DNA of 64,000 bases from Methylobacterium sp. NMS14P (lineage in GTDB: Bacteria; Pseudomonadota; Alphaproteobacteria; Rhizobiales; Beijerinckiaceae), in contig NZ_CP087106.1 of assembly GCF_028583545.1 (NCBI RefSeq), positions 3,902,501 to 3,966,500 of the forward strand, written 5' to 3'. The notes under the pieces were generated by a model that saw only the letters and a program-made list of their open reading frames with translations, ran no database searches and was not told where the DNA came from. Below, one piece after another: positions 48,411 to 63,200 of the stretch. The position numbers were made by a program, and so were the translations under genes. Position 1 is the stretch's first letter; every line of letters starts with the position of its first letter.

Positions 48411-48598
48411 CTCGGGCACCACAGATGACGACACCACCGCATCGAGGCGCATGAAGATGAAGGACGGACTCTTGCGCAACCTCTACTTCGGAGGTGATCC
48501 GCGCCGCAGAGCAGCGCGGAGCGCATAACTCGTCGCCCGCCAACGCCGTGCAGCGGGTCGAGCGCCGATCCTGTCGCAGGCGGGTGGCCGCGGCCCGA

Positions 48599-49570
48599 TC
48601 AAGGCCGCAGGAGCACCTTCCCCATCGCCGCGCGGCGGGTCAGGAGCCCGAAGGCCTCCGGGTATTCCGCCAGCGGGTAGACGCCGTGGACCTGCGCGGT
48701 GAGCCTGCCCTCGGCGACCCAGCCGAGGAGCCGGCGCTGATCGGCCCGGTGCGCCTCGAGCTCCCGATCCAGGAAGGCGCCCCAGTGGACGCCCTGCACG
48801 TCGAGTTCCTTGAGGAGCATCAGGTTCAGCGGCAGCCGCGGGATGGCGCCGGCGGCGAAGCCGATCACGAGGAAGCGTCCGCGCCAGCCGAGCGCCCGCA
48901 GGGCCGGCTCCGCGTAGGCGTCGCCGACCGCGTCGTAGACCACGTCGATCCCGCCGCCGGAGATCCGGCGCAGCTCGTCCTTGAGCGTCGCGGGGTCGTA
49001 GACCACGCCCGCCTCGGCGCCGTGGGCGCGGGCGACCGCGAGCTTCTCCTCCGAGGAGGCGCAGGCGATCACCCGGGCGCCCATCAGCCGGCCGAGCTCG
49101 ACGGCGGCGAGGCCGACGCCCCCGGAGGCGCCGAGGACCGCCAGCCACTCGCCGGGCTGCAGGCGGGCGCGGTTCGCCAGGGCGTGCAGCGAGGTGCCGT
49201 AGGTGATGGTGAGCCCGGCCGCCTGCTCGTCCGGCACGGCGTCCGGCACCGGCGTGAGCCGGGCGGCGTCGAGGGCGATCAGCTCCGCGCAGCAGCCGTG
49301 CCCGGCATGGACGATCACCCGGTCGCCCACGGACACGCCAGCGGCCCCCTCGCCCAGCGCCTCGACCACGCCGACCCCCTCGCCGCCCGGCGAGAACGGC
49401 AGGGCCGGCTTCACCTGGTAGCGCCCGGCGGTGATCAGCGTGTCGAAGAAGTTCAGGGCCGCCAGCCGCATCCGCACCAGCGCCTGCCCGGGGCCCGGCA
49501 CCGGGTCGGGCCGCTCGACGATCTCCAGATGCTCCGGCCCGTCGAGCCTCGTGCACAGCAGCGCCCGCAT
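48599..49570 (-). CDS. NADPH:quinone oxidoreductase-like MDR protein
   Basis: A 323-residue medium-chain dehydrogenase/reductase of the zinc-free quinone reductase type: AALNFFDTLITAGRYQ, PGGEGVGVVEALG, the Rossmann loop LGASGGVGLAAVELG, and VYDAVGDAY. It would use NADPH to reduce quinones or other enones. ATG 49570 has GGAGGAGGG upstream; ATG 49591 does not. Confidence 0.9.
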   Translation of the reverse strand: MRALLCTRLDGPEHLEIVERPDPVPGPGQALVRMRLAALNFFDTLITAGRYQVKPALPFSPGGEGVGVVEALGEGAAGVSVGDRVIVHAGHGCCAELIALDAARLTPVPDAVPDEQAAGLTITYGTSLHALANRARLQPGEWLAVLGASGGVGLAAVELGRLMGARVIACASSEEKLAVARAHGAEAGVVYDPATLKDELRRISGGGIDVVYDAVGDAYAEPALRALGWRGRFLVIGFAAGAIPRLPLNLMLLKELDVQGVHWGAFLDRELEAHRADQRRLLGWVAEGRLTAQVHGVYPLAEYPEAFGLLTRRAAMGKVLLRP

Positions 49571-49625
49571 GGCGTCCCTCCTCCCCGGCAATATCCGGCC
49601 GATCAGGCCCGAACCGGCCGTGCGG

Positions 49626-51713
<2,088 letters not shown>

Positions 51714-51730
51714 GGGCTCTGAGAAATGCA

Positions 51731-51755
51731 GGTCATACGCGTACGGCGTATGACC
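51731..51755. promoter_or_regulatory. 10+10 bp palindrome upstream of hybrid kinase
   Basis: GGTCATACGC-N5-GCGTATGACC is a perfect inverted repeat, 18 bp upstream of the kinase start, at the position of a repressor operator. The spacer GTACG extends the symmetry partly. I know no regulator with this exact site. Confidence 0.5.
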
Positions 51756-51816
51756 GTCTTCGGCGGCATCTCCAAGATGCCCGCTCGCGGTTCAACGACG
51801 TCGTCTCAGCGCGCCG

Positions 51817-51909
51817 CCGTCCTCGCGAGCGGAGCGAAGCAACCCAGGGCTACGGGACGTCGGCAAGCGTGGCGCCGACTGGATCGCTTCGCTCCGCTCG
51901 CGAAGACGG
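51817..51909. repeat. Dispersed palindromic repeat, copy 4
   Basis: Same ~93 bp element as at 13803-13893 with both arms well conserved (GCGAGCGGAGCGAAGCAACC; GGATCGCTTCGCTCCGCTCG). It sits 29 bp after the 3' end of polA in the gap before the hybrid kinase. Confidence 0.85.
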
Positions 51910-51938
51910 CCGGCTGAGCCTCGATCCGACCCGACCCG

Positions 51939-55097
<3,159 letters not shown>

Positions 55098-55310
55098 GGG
55101 CTCAGGCGGCTCGGGGCGATCAGGGGTCGTGTGCGCGGTCCAGTTCGGCGCGGCAGGCCGCGACCGGAACGGGCCGCATGTGGTGGACGGTGAGCCGAAC
55201 GTTGTCCAGCGGCACCCGCCAAGTGTCGGGCGGGCATCCGTCCGACGCTGCGCGGAAAGCGGCCGAACGCGCGCCGTGTCGGCGTCGCCGAGCAGGCGGC
55301 GCGTCCGACC

Positions 55311-56792
55311 TCACGCGGCGAGCTCGCGCCCCAGCGCCTCGACCCGGCGCAGGTCGTCCACGAAGGCCGCGTAGGCCTCCGCCTTCGCCTCGTCCGGCAG
55401 CCGGAGCAGGTAGGAGGGGTGGACCGTGATGAACCCCTGGAAGCGGTTGTCGTGCCGGTCGAAGCGGAACGGGCCGCGCGCCCGCGTGATCGGGATCGCC
55501 TTGCCGGTCAGCGCCAGCACGGCGGTCGCGCCGAGCGCCACGACGAGCTTCGGACCGACGAATTCGAGCTCCCGGTCGAGCCACCACCGGTAGTGGCTGA
55601 CCTCGCCAGCGGTCGGCTTCTGGTGGATGCGGCGCTTGCCGCGCTCCTCGAACTTGAAGTGCTTGACCGCGTTCGTCAGGTAGCTCGCGCCCCGGTCGAT
55701 CCCGGCCTCCGCCATGGCGCGGGAGAGCAGCTGGCCGGCGGGACCCACGAAGGGCCGGCCCTGCCGGTCCTCCTGGTCGCCGGGCTGCTCGCCCACGAAG
55801 GCCACTGTTGCCCCGACCGGCCCCTCGCCGAGCACGGCCTGGGTAGCCCCCGGGACGAGCGGCTCGGTCCGGCGGATGATCGCGTTCAGCGCCTCCAGGG
55901 TCTTGGGATCCTGGTCGGCCATGGCGGCGACGGCCCGGGCGGGTTCGCGGCGTGTGGGCAAGGTCGGCTCCCTCTCGATCATGGCTTCGGTGCGCCCGGC
56001 CGCCGCCCGGACCAGGGCCGGGATCGCGGCCGTCTCGGGCATGTTGTGCCAGTACTTCTTGGGCATCTCGGCCCGCATGGCCTTCAGGTTGGTGCGGGCC
56101 GGGTTGAAGGTGCTCTCGTAGTAGGTCTGCCAGCCGGCCTCGAAGCCGTCGCCCTCGGGCAGCTGCGCCCGGTCCCCGGGCGGCCCGAAGGTCAGGGTCT
56201 CGGTATCCCAGTGGGCCGAGCCTTCGGGCGTCAGGATCGACCAGTGCATCCCGCGGAAGCGATCGACGAAGAACGGCGCCGCCGCCTCGAGGATGTGGTG
56301 ATCGGGCTCGAACCACGCGACGTAGCGCTCGCCGTCCGGTCCCTCCGCGCGGCGGAAGCGCAGGAAGGCGTGCATCTTGTGGAGGTCGCGCCCGATCGCC
56401 TTCGCCATCCGGTGCAGGCGGTGGACCAGGGGATCGCTGCCGACCTCCATCAGGTGCCGCTCGCCGTGGCAGACCCGCCAGACGAGTGCGTAGAGCAGGC
56501 CGTACCGCTCCGGATCGCGGTGGGGGATCACCTGCGGGATCAGGCTCGCGACGGCCTTCGGCAGGACGAGCGGCGTGCCGGCGTCCTGCTGCGCGTCGCT
56601 GCCGAACAGGCCGGGCGCATCCGTCACCGACCACGTCACGGCTTCGGGCGCGACGCCCCGCGCGACGAGGCTCCGGACGGCGTTGCGGAATCCGTCGAGA
56701 TCGGCGCCGGGGCGCAGCGCGACGGCGCGCGGCGACCGCGGATCCGCCCCGTCCCCGGAGCGTGAGGGACGCGGCGCGTGACCCGCCCCCAT
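55311..56792 (-). CDS. udgX: UdgX-type uracil-DNA crosslinking protein fused to DUF4130
   Basis: A 493-residue two-domain protein. The N-terminal part (about 20-275: VTWSVTDAPGLF, HKMHAFLRFR, WSILTPEGSAHWDTETL, EMPKKYWHNMPE) is DUF4130. The C-terminal part is a uracil-DNA glycosylase-fold domain with the UdgX marks: GEQPGDQEDRQG, the inserted loop KRRIH carrying the histidine that forms a covalent bond with uracil-derived abasic sites, and TVHPSYLLR. Known from UdgX of Mycobacterium; function here inferred. Start ATG overlaps the end of the radical SAM gene by one base. Confidence 0.93.
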   Translation of the reverse strand: MGAGHAPRPSRSGDGADPRSPRAVALRPGADLDGFRNAVRSLVARGVAPEAVTWSVTDAPGLFGSDAQQDAGTPLVLPKAVASLIPQVIPHRDPERYGLLYALVWRVCHGERHLMEVGSDPLVHRLHRMAKAIGRDLHKMHAFLRFRRAEGPDGERYVAWFEPDHHILEAAAPFFVDRFRGMHWSILTPEGSAHWDTETLTFGPPGDRAQLPEGDGFEAGWQTYYESTFNPARTNLKAMRAEMPKKYWHNMPETAAIPALVRAAAGRTEAMIEREPTLPTRREPARAVAAMADQDPKTLEALNAIIRRTEPLVPGATQAVLGEGPVGATVAFVGEQPGDQEDRQGRPFVGPAGQLLSRAMAEAGIDRGASYLTNAVKHFKFEERGKRRIHQKPTAGEVSHYRWWLDRELEFVGPKLVVALGATAVLALTGKAIPITRARGPFRFDRHDNRFQGFITVHPSYLLRLPDEAKAEAYAAFVDDLRRVEALGRELAA

Positions 56793-58003
56793 CAGAACAG
56801 GCTCAGCTGCGCCGCGGGCTCGACCAGCCGCGCCCGGAGGTCGAGCCGGTCCGTGAGCCCGACCGGCCGATGGTCGGCGGCCACCAGGAACGGGCGCGCC
56901 CGCTTGAGGCCGGAGGTCAGCCGGGCGACGTCGTCGAGGCGCAGCGTCGCGTGGCGGCGCGCCCGGATGATCTTGTCGACCGCCCGCGCGCCGAGCCCCG
57001 GCACCCGCAGCAGCCATTCCCGGTCGGCCCGGTTCACGTCCACGGGGAACCTGTCCCGGTGCTTGAGCGCCCAGGCGAGCTTCGGGTCGATGTCGAGGGC
57101 CAGCATCCCGCCCTCGGAAGCGTCGGCCACCTCGTCGGGGGTGAATTCGTAGTACCGGAGCAGCCAGTCGGCCTGGTACAGGCGGTGCTCGCGCTGGAGC
57201 GGCGGCGGCTTCGGCGGCAGGATCGCCGACCCGTCCGGGATCGGGCTGTAGGCGGAGTAGTAGACCCGCTTCAGCCCGACGCTGCCGTAGAGCAGCGCGC
57301 TCTTGCGGATCAGCGCCTCGTCGGTGGTGGCGTCCGCCCCGACGATCACCTGCGTCGAGTGGCCGGCAGGCGAGAACCGGCGCTTCTCGGCCTTGGCCTG
57401 CACGATGCGCTCGCCGATCTGCGCCATGGCCACCTGGATCGCGGCGCCGTCCTTCTCGGGCGCGAGCCGCTCCAGGCTCGCCTCGGTCGGCAACTCGACG
57501 TTGATCGAGAGCCGGTCGGCGTACAGGCCGGCCTCCTCGATCAGCCAGGGACTCGCCTCCGGGATCGACTTGAGGTGGATGTAGCCGGCGAAGCCGTGGT
57601 CGCGCCGCAGCGACTTCGCCACGCGGGTCAGCAGCTCCATCGTGTGGTCCGGCGACTTGATGATGCCGGAGGACAGGAACAGGCCCTCGATGTAGTTGCG
57701 CCGGTAGAAGTTCAGGGTGAGGCTCACGACCTCCTCCACGGTGAACTTCGCCCGCCGCACGTTCGAGGAGCGCCGGTTCACGCAGTAGGCGCAGTCGAAC
57801 AGGCACCAGTTGGTCAGCAGGATCTTGAGGAGCGAGACGCACCGCCCGTCCGGCGTGTAGGCGTGGCAGATCCCGGCCCCGGTGGTCGACCCGAGCCCGT
57901 CCTTGCCCGCGGCCCGCTTCGGCGCGGCCGAGGAGGCGCAGGAGGCGTCGTACTTGGCGGCGTCCGCGAGGATGCGCAGCTTCTTGGCCAGTGTCTCGTC
58001 CAT
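56792..58003 (-). CDS. Putative DNA modification/repair radical SAM protein
   Basis: A 403-residue radical SAM enzyme always found next to the DUF4130/UdgX gene. The 4Fe-4S cysteines are CLFDCAYC; other conserved parts are GICHAYTPDGRCVSLLK, SSGIIKSPDHTMELL, and a C-terminal helix-hairpin-helix (VPGLGARAVDKIIRAR), which fits a DNA-binding role. Reaction unknown. ATG 58003 (MDETLAKKL) matches family N-termini; ATG 58021 is in frame. Confidence 0.92.
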   Translation of the reverse strand: MDETLAKKLRILADAAKYDASCASSAAPKRAAGKDGLGSTTGAGICHAYTPDGRCVSLLKILLTNWCLFDCAYCVNRRSSNVRRAKFTVEEVVSLTLNFYRRNYIEGLFLSSGIIKSPDHTMELLTRVAKSLRRDHGFAGYIHLKSIPEASPWLIEEAGLYADRLSINVELPTEASLERLAPEKDGAAIQVAMAQIGERIVQAKAEKRRFSPAGHSTQVIVGADATTDEALIRKSALLYGSVGLKRVYYSAYSPIPDGSAILPPKPPPLQREHRLYQADWLLRYYEFTPDEVADASEGGMLALDIDPKLAWALKHRDRFPVDVNRADREWLLRVPGLGARAVDKIIRARRHATLRLDDVARLTSGLKRARPFLVAADHRPVGLTDRLDLRARLVEPAAQLSLF

Positions 58004-58079
58004 CGAACAGACAATGAACAACGCGGCCGAAGGTGCAAGGCCGGCGCGGCGTTCACCCCGGGCCGCGATGCCGCACCCG

Positions 58080-58694
58080 TCACGCCGGCGCGTCGGGCTC
58101 GTCGGCTTCGTCAGGGTCCCGGTCGACCACCCGGCGGGCGAGGCCGTAGGCGAAGCCGGCCCGGGCCAGGGCGGCGAGGTCCCGGTCCCGGTGCGTCGCC
58201 CGCTGATCCGGGCGGCGATACGGGCCGAGGCGACGCCGCTTGGCGTAGGCCTGCGCGGCCTGCTCCTCGATCGCGTCCGCCTCGCCGTCCGGCAGGGCGT
58301 CGCGCTCCGCCAGCATGGCGGCCTCCACGACGTCGCGCGGGATCCCCTTGGCGGCGAGCTTGGCCGAGACGCCGCGGGTCGACGTTCCGCGGCGGCGCAG
58401 GGTGGCGAGGCGGGTATCGGCGAAGCGCGCGTCGTCCACGAGGCCGGCCGACACGGCCCGCGCGACGGTCGCCGTCACGAGGTCGGCGAAGCGTTCGGGA
58501 TCCTCGCCCCGGGCCCGCGCCCGCTTCTGGACGCGGCGGGCGAGCGTCCGGCGCAGCATCTCGGTCGAGGCGCTGTAGCGCTCCAGGTAGTGGAGCGCCG
58601 CCCGCTCGAGCCAGGCCGGGCTCACGGGGCCGGGCGGCTTGACCTCCCGGTCGCGGCGTTCTGGCGCGGATCCTGCAACGAATGGAGATTTCAC
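58080..58694 (-). CDS. recX: Regulatory protein RecX
   Basis: Small helical inhibitor of RecA filaments. The 204-residue protein has the RecX pattern: LHYLERYSASTEMLRRTLARRV, LVDDARFADTRLATLRRRG, AKGIPRDVVEAA, and a long basic C-terminal part. RecA itself is not in the window, but the position near polA and udgX makes a DNA-repair neighbourhood. Confidence 0.88.
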   Translation of the reverse strand: MKSPFVAGSAPERRDREVKPPGPVSPAWLERAALHYLERYSASTEMLRRTLARRVQKRARARGEDPERFADLVTATVARAVSAGLVDDARFADTRLATLRRRGTSTRGVSAKLAAKGIPRDVVEAAMLAERDALPDGEADAIEEQAAQAYAKRRRLGPYRRPDQRATHRDRDLAALARAGFAYGLARRVVDRDPDEADEPDAPA

Positions 58695-58738
58695 CGGTTC
58701 TTCACGATCTCGACAGGTTTGCGTTCCATGACTCGGGT

Positions 58739-60268
58739 ATGGAACGCGCGCAACGCGACAGGCTCGGCCATGGCCCGAACCACCGTTCTTCGGCAGGCAG
58801 TGCGCAGGGCCGATGGCGCCGGCGGCTCCACGGCGCGGCGGCCTTCCTGATGCGGCGCGAGTGGCTCCTGGTCCTCGTGGCCCTGGGCCTGGCCGCGGCC
58901 GCGGCCGCGATCGTCTACCTGTCGCGTCCGAACACCCTGACGGTGGCGGTCGGCCCGCAGGACGGCCCCGAGGCCGCGCTGATCGAGGCCTATGCCGGCG
59001 CCCTCGACCGGGCGCGGGAGGATGTCCGGCTCAAGGTGGTGCGCTACGGCGACGTGCGCGACAGTGCCCTGGCGCTCCAGCGGAACAAGGCCGACCTCGC
59101 GGTGGTGCGGCCGGACGTGTTCCTGCCCGAGAACGGGCTGACCCTGGCGATCCTGCACGACGAGGCCCTCGTCATCGCGGCGCCCGAGGCGGCCGATCTC
59201 GACGACGTGCCCGCCCTGGCGCGCAAGCGGCTCGGCATCGTGGTCCGCCACAGCGCCGACCTGTCGTTCCTCACGAACCTGCTCTCCTTCTACGACCTCG
59301 TGCCGGACAGCGCGGGCGAGGACGGGTCGGAGGCCGGCCACGCCGCCGAGGCGGAGCCCGGCCACGTGGTCGTGGTGCCCTTGAAGGTCGGCGACGTCAC
59401 GGCCGCGCTGACCGAGAAGCGCGTCGACGCGGTGGCGGTGATCGCGAGCCCGGCCTCCAAATCCGCGGCCGCGGTGGTGCGCGCCGTCGAGCTGGGCTCG
59501 CCGGACCGCAAGATCGGCTTCGTCTCGATCCCGGACGGCGACGCGATCCTGCAGCGCTTCCCCGAGCTGCAATCGGTGACGATCCCGGCCGGCACCTTCG
59601 GCGGCCGCCCGAAGCGGCCCGACGAGGAGATCAAGACGGTCGGCGCCTCCTACCGTCTGATGGCCCGGGGCACGGTCAGCCGCGTCGCGGTCGCCTCGGC
59701 GACGCAGCACCTGTTCGAGTGGCGCTCGCGGCTCGCCTCGACCGCGCCGGTGGCCAAGCTGATGAAGGCGCCGGACTTCGACACGACGGTGGCGGCGACC
59801 TCGGCGCGCCTGCCGAACCACCCCGGCGCCGTCGACTATTTCGAGCGCGAGCAGCAGACCTTCCTCGACCGCTACGAGGATTACATCTACCTGTTCGCCT
59901 TCTTCGGCGGCACGATCGGCTCCGGCTTCGCCTGGATCGGCCAGCGCCTCGCCCGCAAGCGCCGGGAGCGCGTGGATTTCGTCCTCGACCGGCTGCTCGA
60001 CATCATGCGCGAGGTGCGCGCGGCGACCAGCGCCGCCGAACTCGACGCGATCGCGATCGAGACCGACGGGCTGGTGGCCGACGTCGTCTGCTACGCCCGC
60101 GAGCGCAGCATCGACGCGCGGACGGTCAGCGCCCTGATCCTGGCGGTCGACGGCGTCCACGCGGCCATCGCCGACGCGCGGCGGCAGACGAGCGAGACCG
60201 AGCCCCGGGCGGCGACTCGCAACCGCACGGCGCGGCTGCTCGCCCTCGACCTGCCGGCCGCGGAGTAG
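58739..60268 (+). CDS. Membrane-anchored TAXI-type solute-binding protein
   Basis: A 509-residue protein: basic N-terminus, anchor helix (WLLVLVALGLAAAAAAIVYL), a TAXI/TRAP-type binding domain (about 65-400: LTVAVGPQDGPEAALIEAYAGAL, NKADLAVVRPDVF), a second membrane helix (LFAFFGGTIGSGFAWIG), and a cytoplasmic C-terminal helical region. TRAP permease genes are absent nearby. This fusion may sense a ligand and signal inside instead of importing it. ATG 58739 avoids overlap with the divergent recX; ATG 58850 is also possible. Confidence 0.8.
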   Translation: MERAQRDRLGHGPNHRSSAGSAQGRWRRRLHGAAAFLMRREWLLVLVALGLAAAAAAIVYLSRPNTLTVAVGPQDGPEAALIEAYAGALDRAREDVRLKVVRYGDVRDSALALQRNKADLAVVRPDVFLPENGLTLAILHDEALVIAAPEAADLDDVPALARKRLGIVVRHSADLSFLTNLLSFYDLVPDSAGEDGSEAGHAAEAEPGHVVVVPLKVGDVTAALTEKRVDAVAVIASPASKSAAAVVRAVELGSPDRKIGFVSIPDGDAILQRFPELQSVTIPAGTFGGRPKRPDEEIKTVGASYRLMARGTVSRVAVASATQHLFEWRSRLASTAPVAKLMKAPDFDTTVAATSARLPNHPGAVDYFEREQQTFLDRYEDYIYLFAFFGGTIGSGFAWIGQRLARKRRERVDFVLDRLLDIMREVRAATSAAELDAIAIETDGLVADVVCYARERSIDARTVSALILAVDGVHAAIADARRQTSETEPRAATRNRTARLLALDLPAAE

Positions 60269-60304
60269 CGGCGGGCGCCGCATGGCTGGCGGCTTAGGGA
60301 TATC

Positions 60305-63112
60305 ATGCTAACGGGAACCATGTTCGATCCCGTCGCCGCCCTCGATACGGTCCTCGAGAATCTCGACCGCGAGGCCCGCGAGCCCACCAAGCTCCGGGCC
60401 GCGCTGGTGCCGCAGTTGCGCCGGGTGATCGAGGAGGGCCACCGGGCCGCCGAGGCGCAGCTCCTCGAGGACCGCAACGGCCTGCTCTGCGCGCAGACGC
60501 TCTCGAACCTCACCGACGCGGTGGTCCGGGCGATCCACGACGCCGTTGTCTGGCGGCTCTATCCCAACGACAACCCGTCGACCGGCGAGCAGCTCGCGGT
60601 CGTCGCGACCGGCGGCTACGGCCGGGGCACGATGGCGCCGGGATCGGACATCGATCTGCTGTTCCTGCTGCCCTACAAGCAGACCGCGTGGTCCGAGAGC
60701 GTCGTCGAGGGGATGCTCTACGTCCTGTGGGACCTGAAGCTGAAGGTCGGCCACGCCACCCGCTCGGTCGAGGAGTGCCTGCGCGAGGCGCGGGCCGACA
60801 TGACGATCCGCACCTCCCTGCTGGAGGCGCGGTTCCTGTTCGGCACCCGCGTCCTCTACGAGGAGCTCGTGACGCGCTTCGACGCCGAGCTCGTGGTCGG
60901 GTCCGCCGCCGAGTTCGTGGAGGCGAAGCTGCGCGAGCGCGACATGCGCGTCTCCAAGGCCGGCACCTCGCGCTACCTCGTCGAGCCCAACGTCAAGGAC
61001 GGCAAGGGCGGCCTGCGCGACCTGAACACGCTGTTCTGGATCGCCAAGTACACCTACCGGGTGCGTGATCAGGCCGAACTCGTCAGCGCCGGCCTGTTCA
61101 CCCCGGAAGAGTACGCGCTGTTCGAGCGCTGCGAGGAGTTCCTGTGGCGGGTGCGCTGCCACATGCACTTCGCCACGAAGCGCGCCGAGGAGCGCCTGTC
61201 CTTCGGTCTGCAGCCGCGGATCGCCGAGCGCTTCGGCTACGAGGCCCGGGGCGGCCTCTCCGGCGTCGAGCGCTTCATGAAGGCCTATTTCCGCATCGCC
61301 AAGGATGTCGGCGATCTCACCGCGATCGTCTGCGCGGAGCTGGAGGCGCGCCACGCCAAGCGCACGCCGGTTCTCGACCGCTGGATCGGCCGGTTCCGCG
61401 ACCGCTTCCGGGCGACCGCCATGGAGGCGGAGGATTTCTGGATCGACCACGGCCGGGTGAACCTGCGCGCGGAGGACGCCTTCGAGCGCGACCCGGTCAA
61501 CCTGATCCGGCTGTTCTGGCTCGCCGACCGGCACAACCTCGCGATCCATCCGGATGCCAAGCGGCTAGCCAACCGGTCCCTGCGCCTCGTCAACCCGTCG
61601 TTGCGCGTTGACCCCGAGGCGAACCGCCTGTTCGTCGAGATCCTGACCTCCCGGAACGCGCCGGAGGAGGCGCTGCGCGAGATGAACGAGGCGGGCGTGC
61701 TCGGCCGCTTCATCCCGGATTTCGGACGCATCGTCGCGATGATGCAGTTCAACATGTACCACCACTTCACGGTGGACGAGCACCTGCTGCGCACGGTCGG
61801 CGTGCTGGCCGATATCGAGTCGGGTCGGGTCCAGGAGACCTACCCGCTGGTCTCGCGCCTCGTGCACTCGATCCACAACCGCACCGCGCTCTACGTGGCG
61901 ATCCTGCTGCACGACATCGCCAAGGGCCGGCCGGAGGACCACTCGATCGCCGGCGCCGCCATCGCCGAGAAGCTCTGCCCGCGCTTCGGCCTGAACCAGG
62001 CCGAGACCGAGACGGTGCGCTGGCTCGTGGAACACCACCTGCTGATGTCGATGACCGCGCAGAGCCGCGACCTCTCGGATGCCAAGACGATCGAGCGCTT
62101 CGCCGCGAGCGTGCAGAGCCTGGAGCGGCTGAAGCTCCTGACCATCCTGACGGTGGCCGACATCACCGCCGTCGGGCCCGGCGTCTGGACGGCCTGGAAG
62201 GGCACGCTGCTCCGCACGCTCTACGACGAGACCGAGGTCTACCTGTCGGGCGGCCATTCCGAGATCGCCCGCACCGACCGGGTGCGCCTCGTCCAGATGG
62301 GCCTGCGGGAGCAGCTGCCCGGCTGGGGCTCGGAGGAGTTCGACGCCTACGCGGCCCGCCACAGCCAGGCCTACTGGCTCAAGGTCGACGGCACGCGCCA
62401 GCTCAAGAACGCGATCTTCCTGCGCGACGTCGTGCGCGACAGTCGGACCAGCGCGACCGACGTGGCCCTCGACCCCGTGCGGGGCGTGACCGAGATCACG
62501 GTCTACTCGCCGGACCATCCCCGCCTGCTCGCCATCGTCACCGGCGCCTGCGCGGCGGCCGGCAGCAACATCGTCGACGCGCAGATCTTCACCACCACGG
62601 ACGGCTTCGCCCTCGACACGATCTTCATCTCCCGCGCCTTCGAGCGGGACGACGACGAGCTGCGGCGCACCAAGCGCATCACCGCGGCGATCGAGCGGGC
62701 GCTCAAGGGGGAGATCAAGATCGCCGACCTCGTGGCCGACAAGCACCCGCCGACCAGCACCCGCGCCAAGACCTTCCCGGTGCCGCCGGACGTCATCATC
62801 GACAACGCCCTGTCGAGCCGGGAGACCGTGGTGGAGATCACCGGCCTCGACCGGCCGGGCCTGCTCTACGAACTCACCACCGCCTTCAGCCGGCTCTCGC
62901 TCAACATCACGTCGGCGCACGTGGCGACCTTCGGCGAGCGCGCCGTGGACGTCTTCTACGTCACCGATCTCACCGGCACGCGGGTGACGCAGCCCGACCG
63001 GCAGGCCGCGATCCGGGCCGCCGTGATGGACGTGTTCGCGCACGACGTCGCGACGCTCAAGGCCGAGGGTCTGGAGGCGCTGGTGGCGGCGCCGCCGCCG
63101 CGCGAGGCGTGA
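60305..63112 (+). CDS. glnD: Bifunctional uridylyltransferase/uridylyl-removing enzyme GlnD
   Basis: Nitrogen sensor that uridylylates PII (GlnB/GlnK) when glutamine is low. In 935 residues: nucleotidyltransferase motif GGYGRGTMAPGSDIDLLFL (about 102-120), GlnD UR domain, HD hydrolase domain (HHFTVDEH, LHDIAKGRPEDHS, about 490-550), and two C-terminal ACT domains (EITVYSPDHPRLLAIV; VEITGLDRPGLLYELT) that bind glutamine. ATG 60305 or 60320 may be used. Confidence 0.96.
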   Translation: MLTGTMFDPVAALDTVLENLDREAREPTKLRAALVPQLRRVIEEGHRAAEAQLLEDRNGLLCAQTLSNLTDAVVRAIHDAVVWRLYPNDNPSTGEQLAVVATGGYGRGTMAPGSDIDLLFLLPYKQTAWSESVVEGMLYVLWDLKLKVGHATRSVEECLREARADMTIRTSLLEARFLFGTRVLYEELVTRFDAELVVGSAAEFVEAKLRERDMRVSKAGTSRYLVEPNVKDGKGGLRDLNTLFWIAKYTYRVRDQAELVSAGLFTPEEYALFERCEEFLWRVRCHMHFATKRAEERLSFGLQPRIAERFGYEARGGLSGVERFMKAYFRIAKDVGDLTAIVCAELEARHAKRTPVLDRWIGRFRDRFRATAMEAEDFWIDHGRVNLRAEDAFERDPVNLIRLFWLADRHNLAIHPDAKRLANRSLRLVNPSLRVDPEANRLFVEILTSRNAPEEALREMNEAGVLGRFIPDFGRIVAMMQFNMYHHFTVDEHLLRTVGVLADIESGRVQETYPLVSRLVHSIHNRTALYVAILLHDIAKGRPEDHSIAGAAIAEKLCPRFGLNQAETETVRWLVEHHLLMSMTAQSRDLSDAKTIERFAASVQSLERLKLLTILTVADITAVGPGVWTAWKGTLLRTLYDETEVYLSGGHSEIARTDRVRLVQMGLREQLPGWGSEEFDAYAARHSQAYWLKVDGTRQLKNAIFLRDVVRDSRTSATDVALDPVRGVTEITVYSPDHPRLLAIVTGACAAAGSNIVDAQIFTTTDGFALDTIFISRAFERDDDELRRTKRITAAIERALKGEIKIADLVADKHPPTSTRAKTFPVPPDVIIDNALSSRETVVEITGLDRPGLLYELTTAFSRLSLNITSAHVATFGERAVDVFYVTDLTGTRVTQPDRQAAIRAAVMDVFAHDVATLKAEGLEALVAAPPPREA

Positions 63113-63200
63113 GCGTACGGGTTGATTTCGCGGCCCTGTGGCCAGATATCAGCGCCGATTCCATCATCGCCCACCGATTCCCGCCCACGACTGAAACGTG

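Noticed and set aside
55120-55310. Possible small gene between polA and udgX
   Set aside because: The minus frame here is only the tail of an out-of-frame reading of udgX; no start with a ribosome site and no recognisable product.
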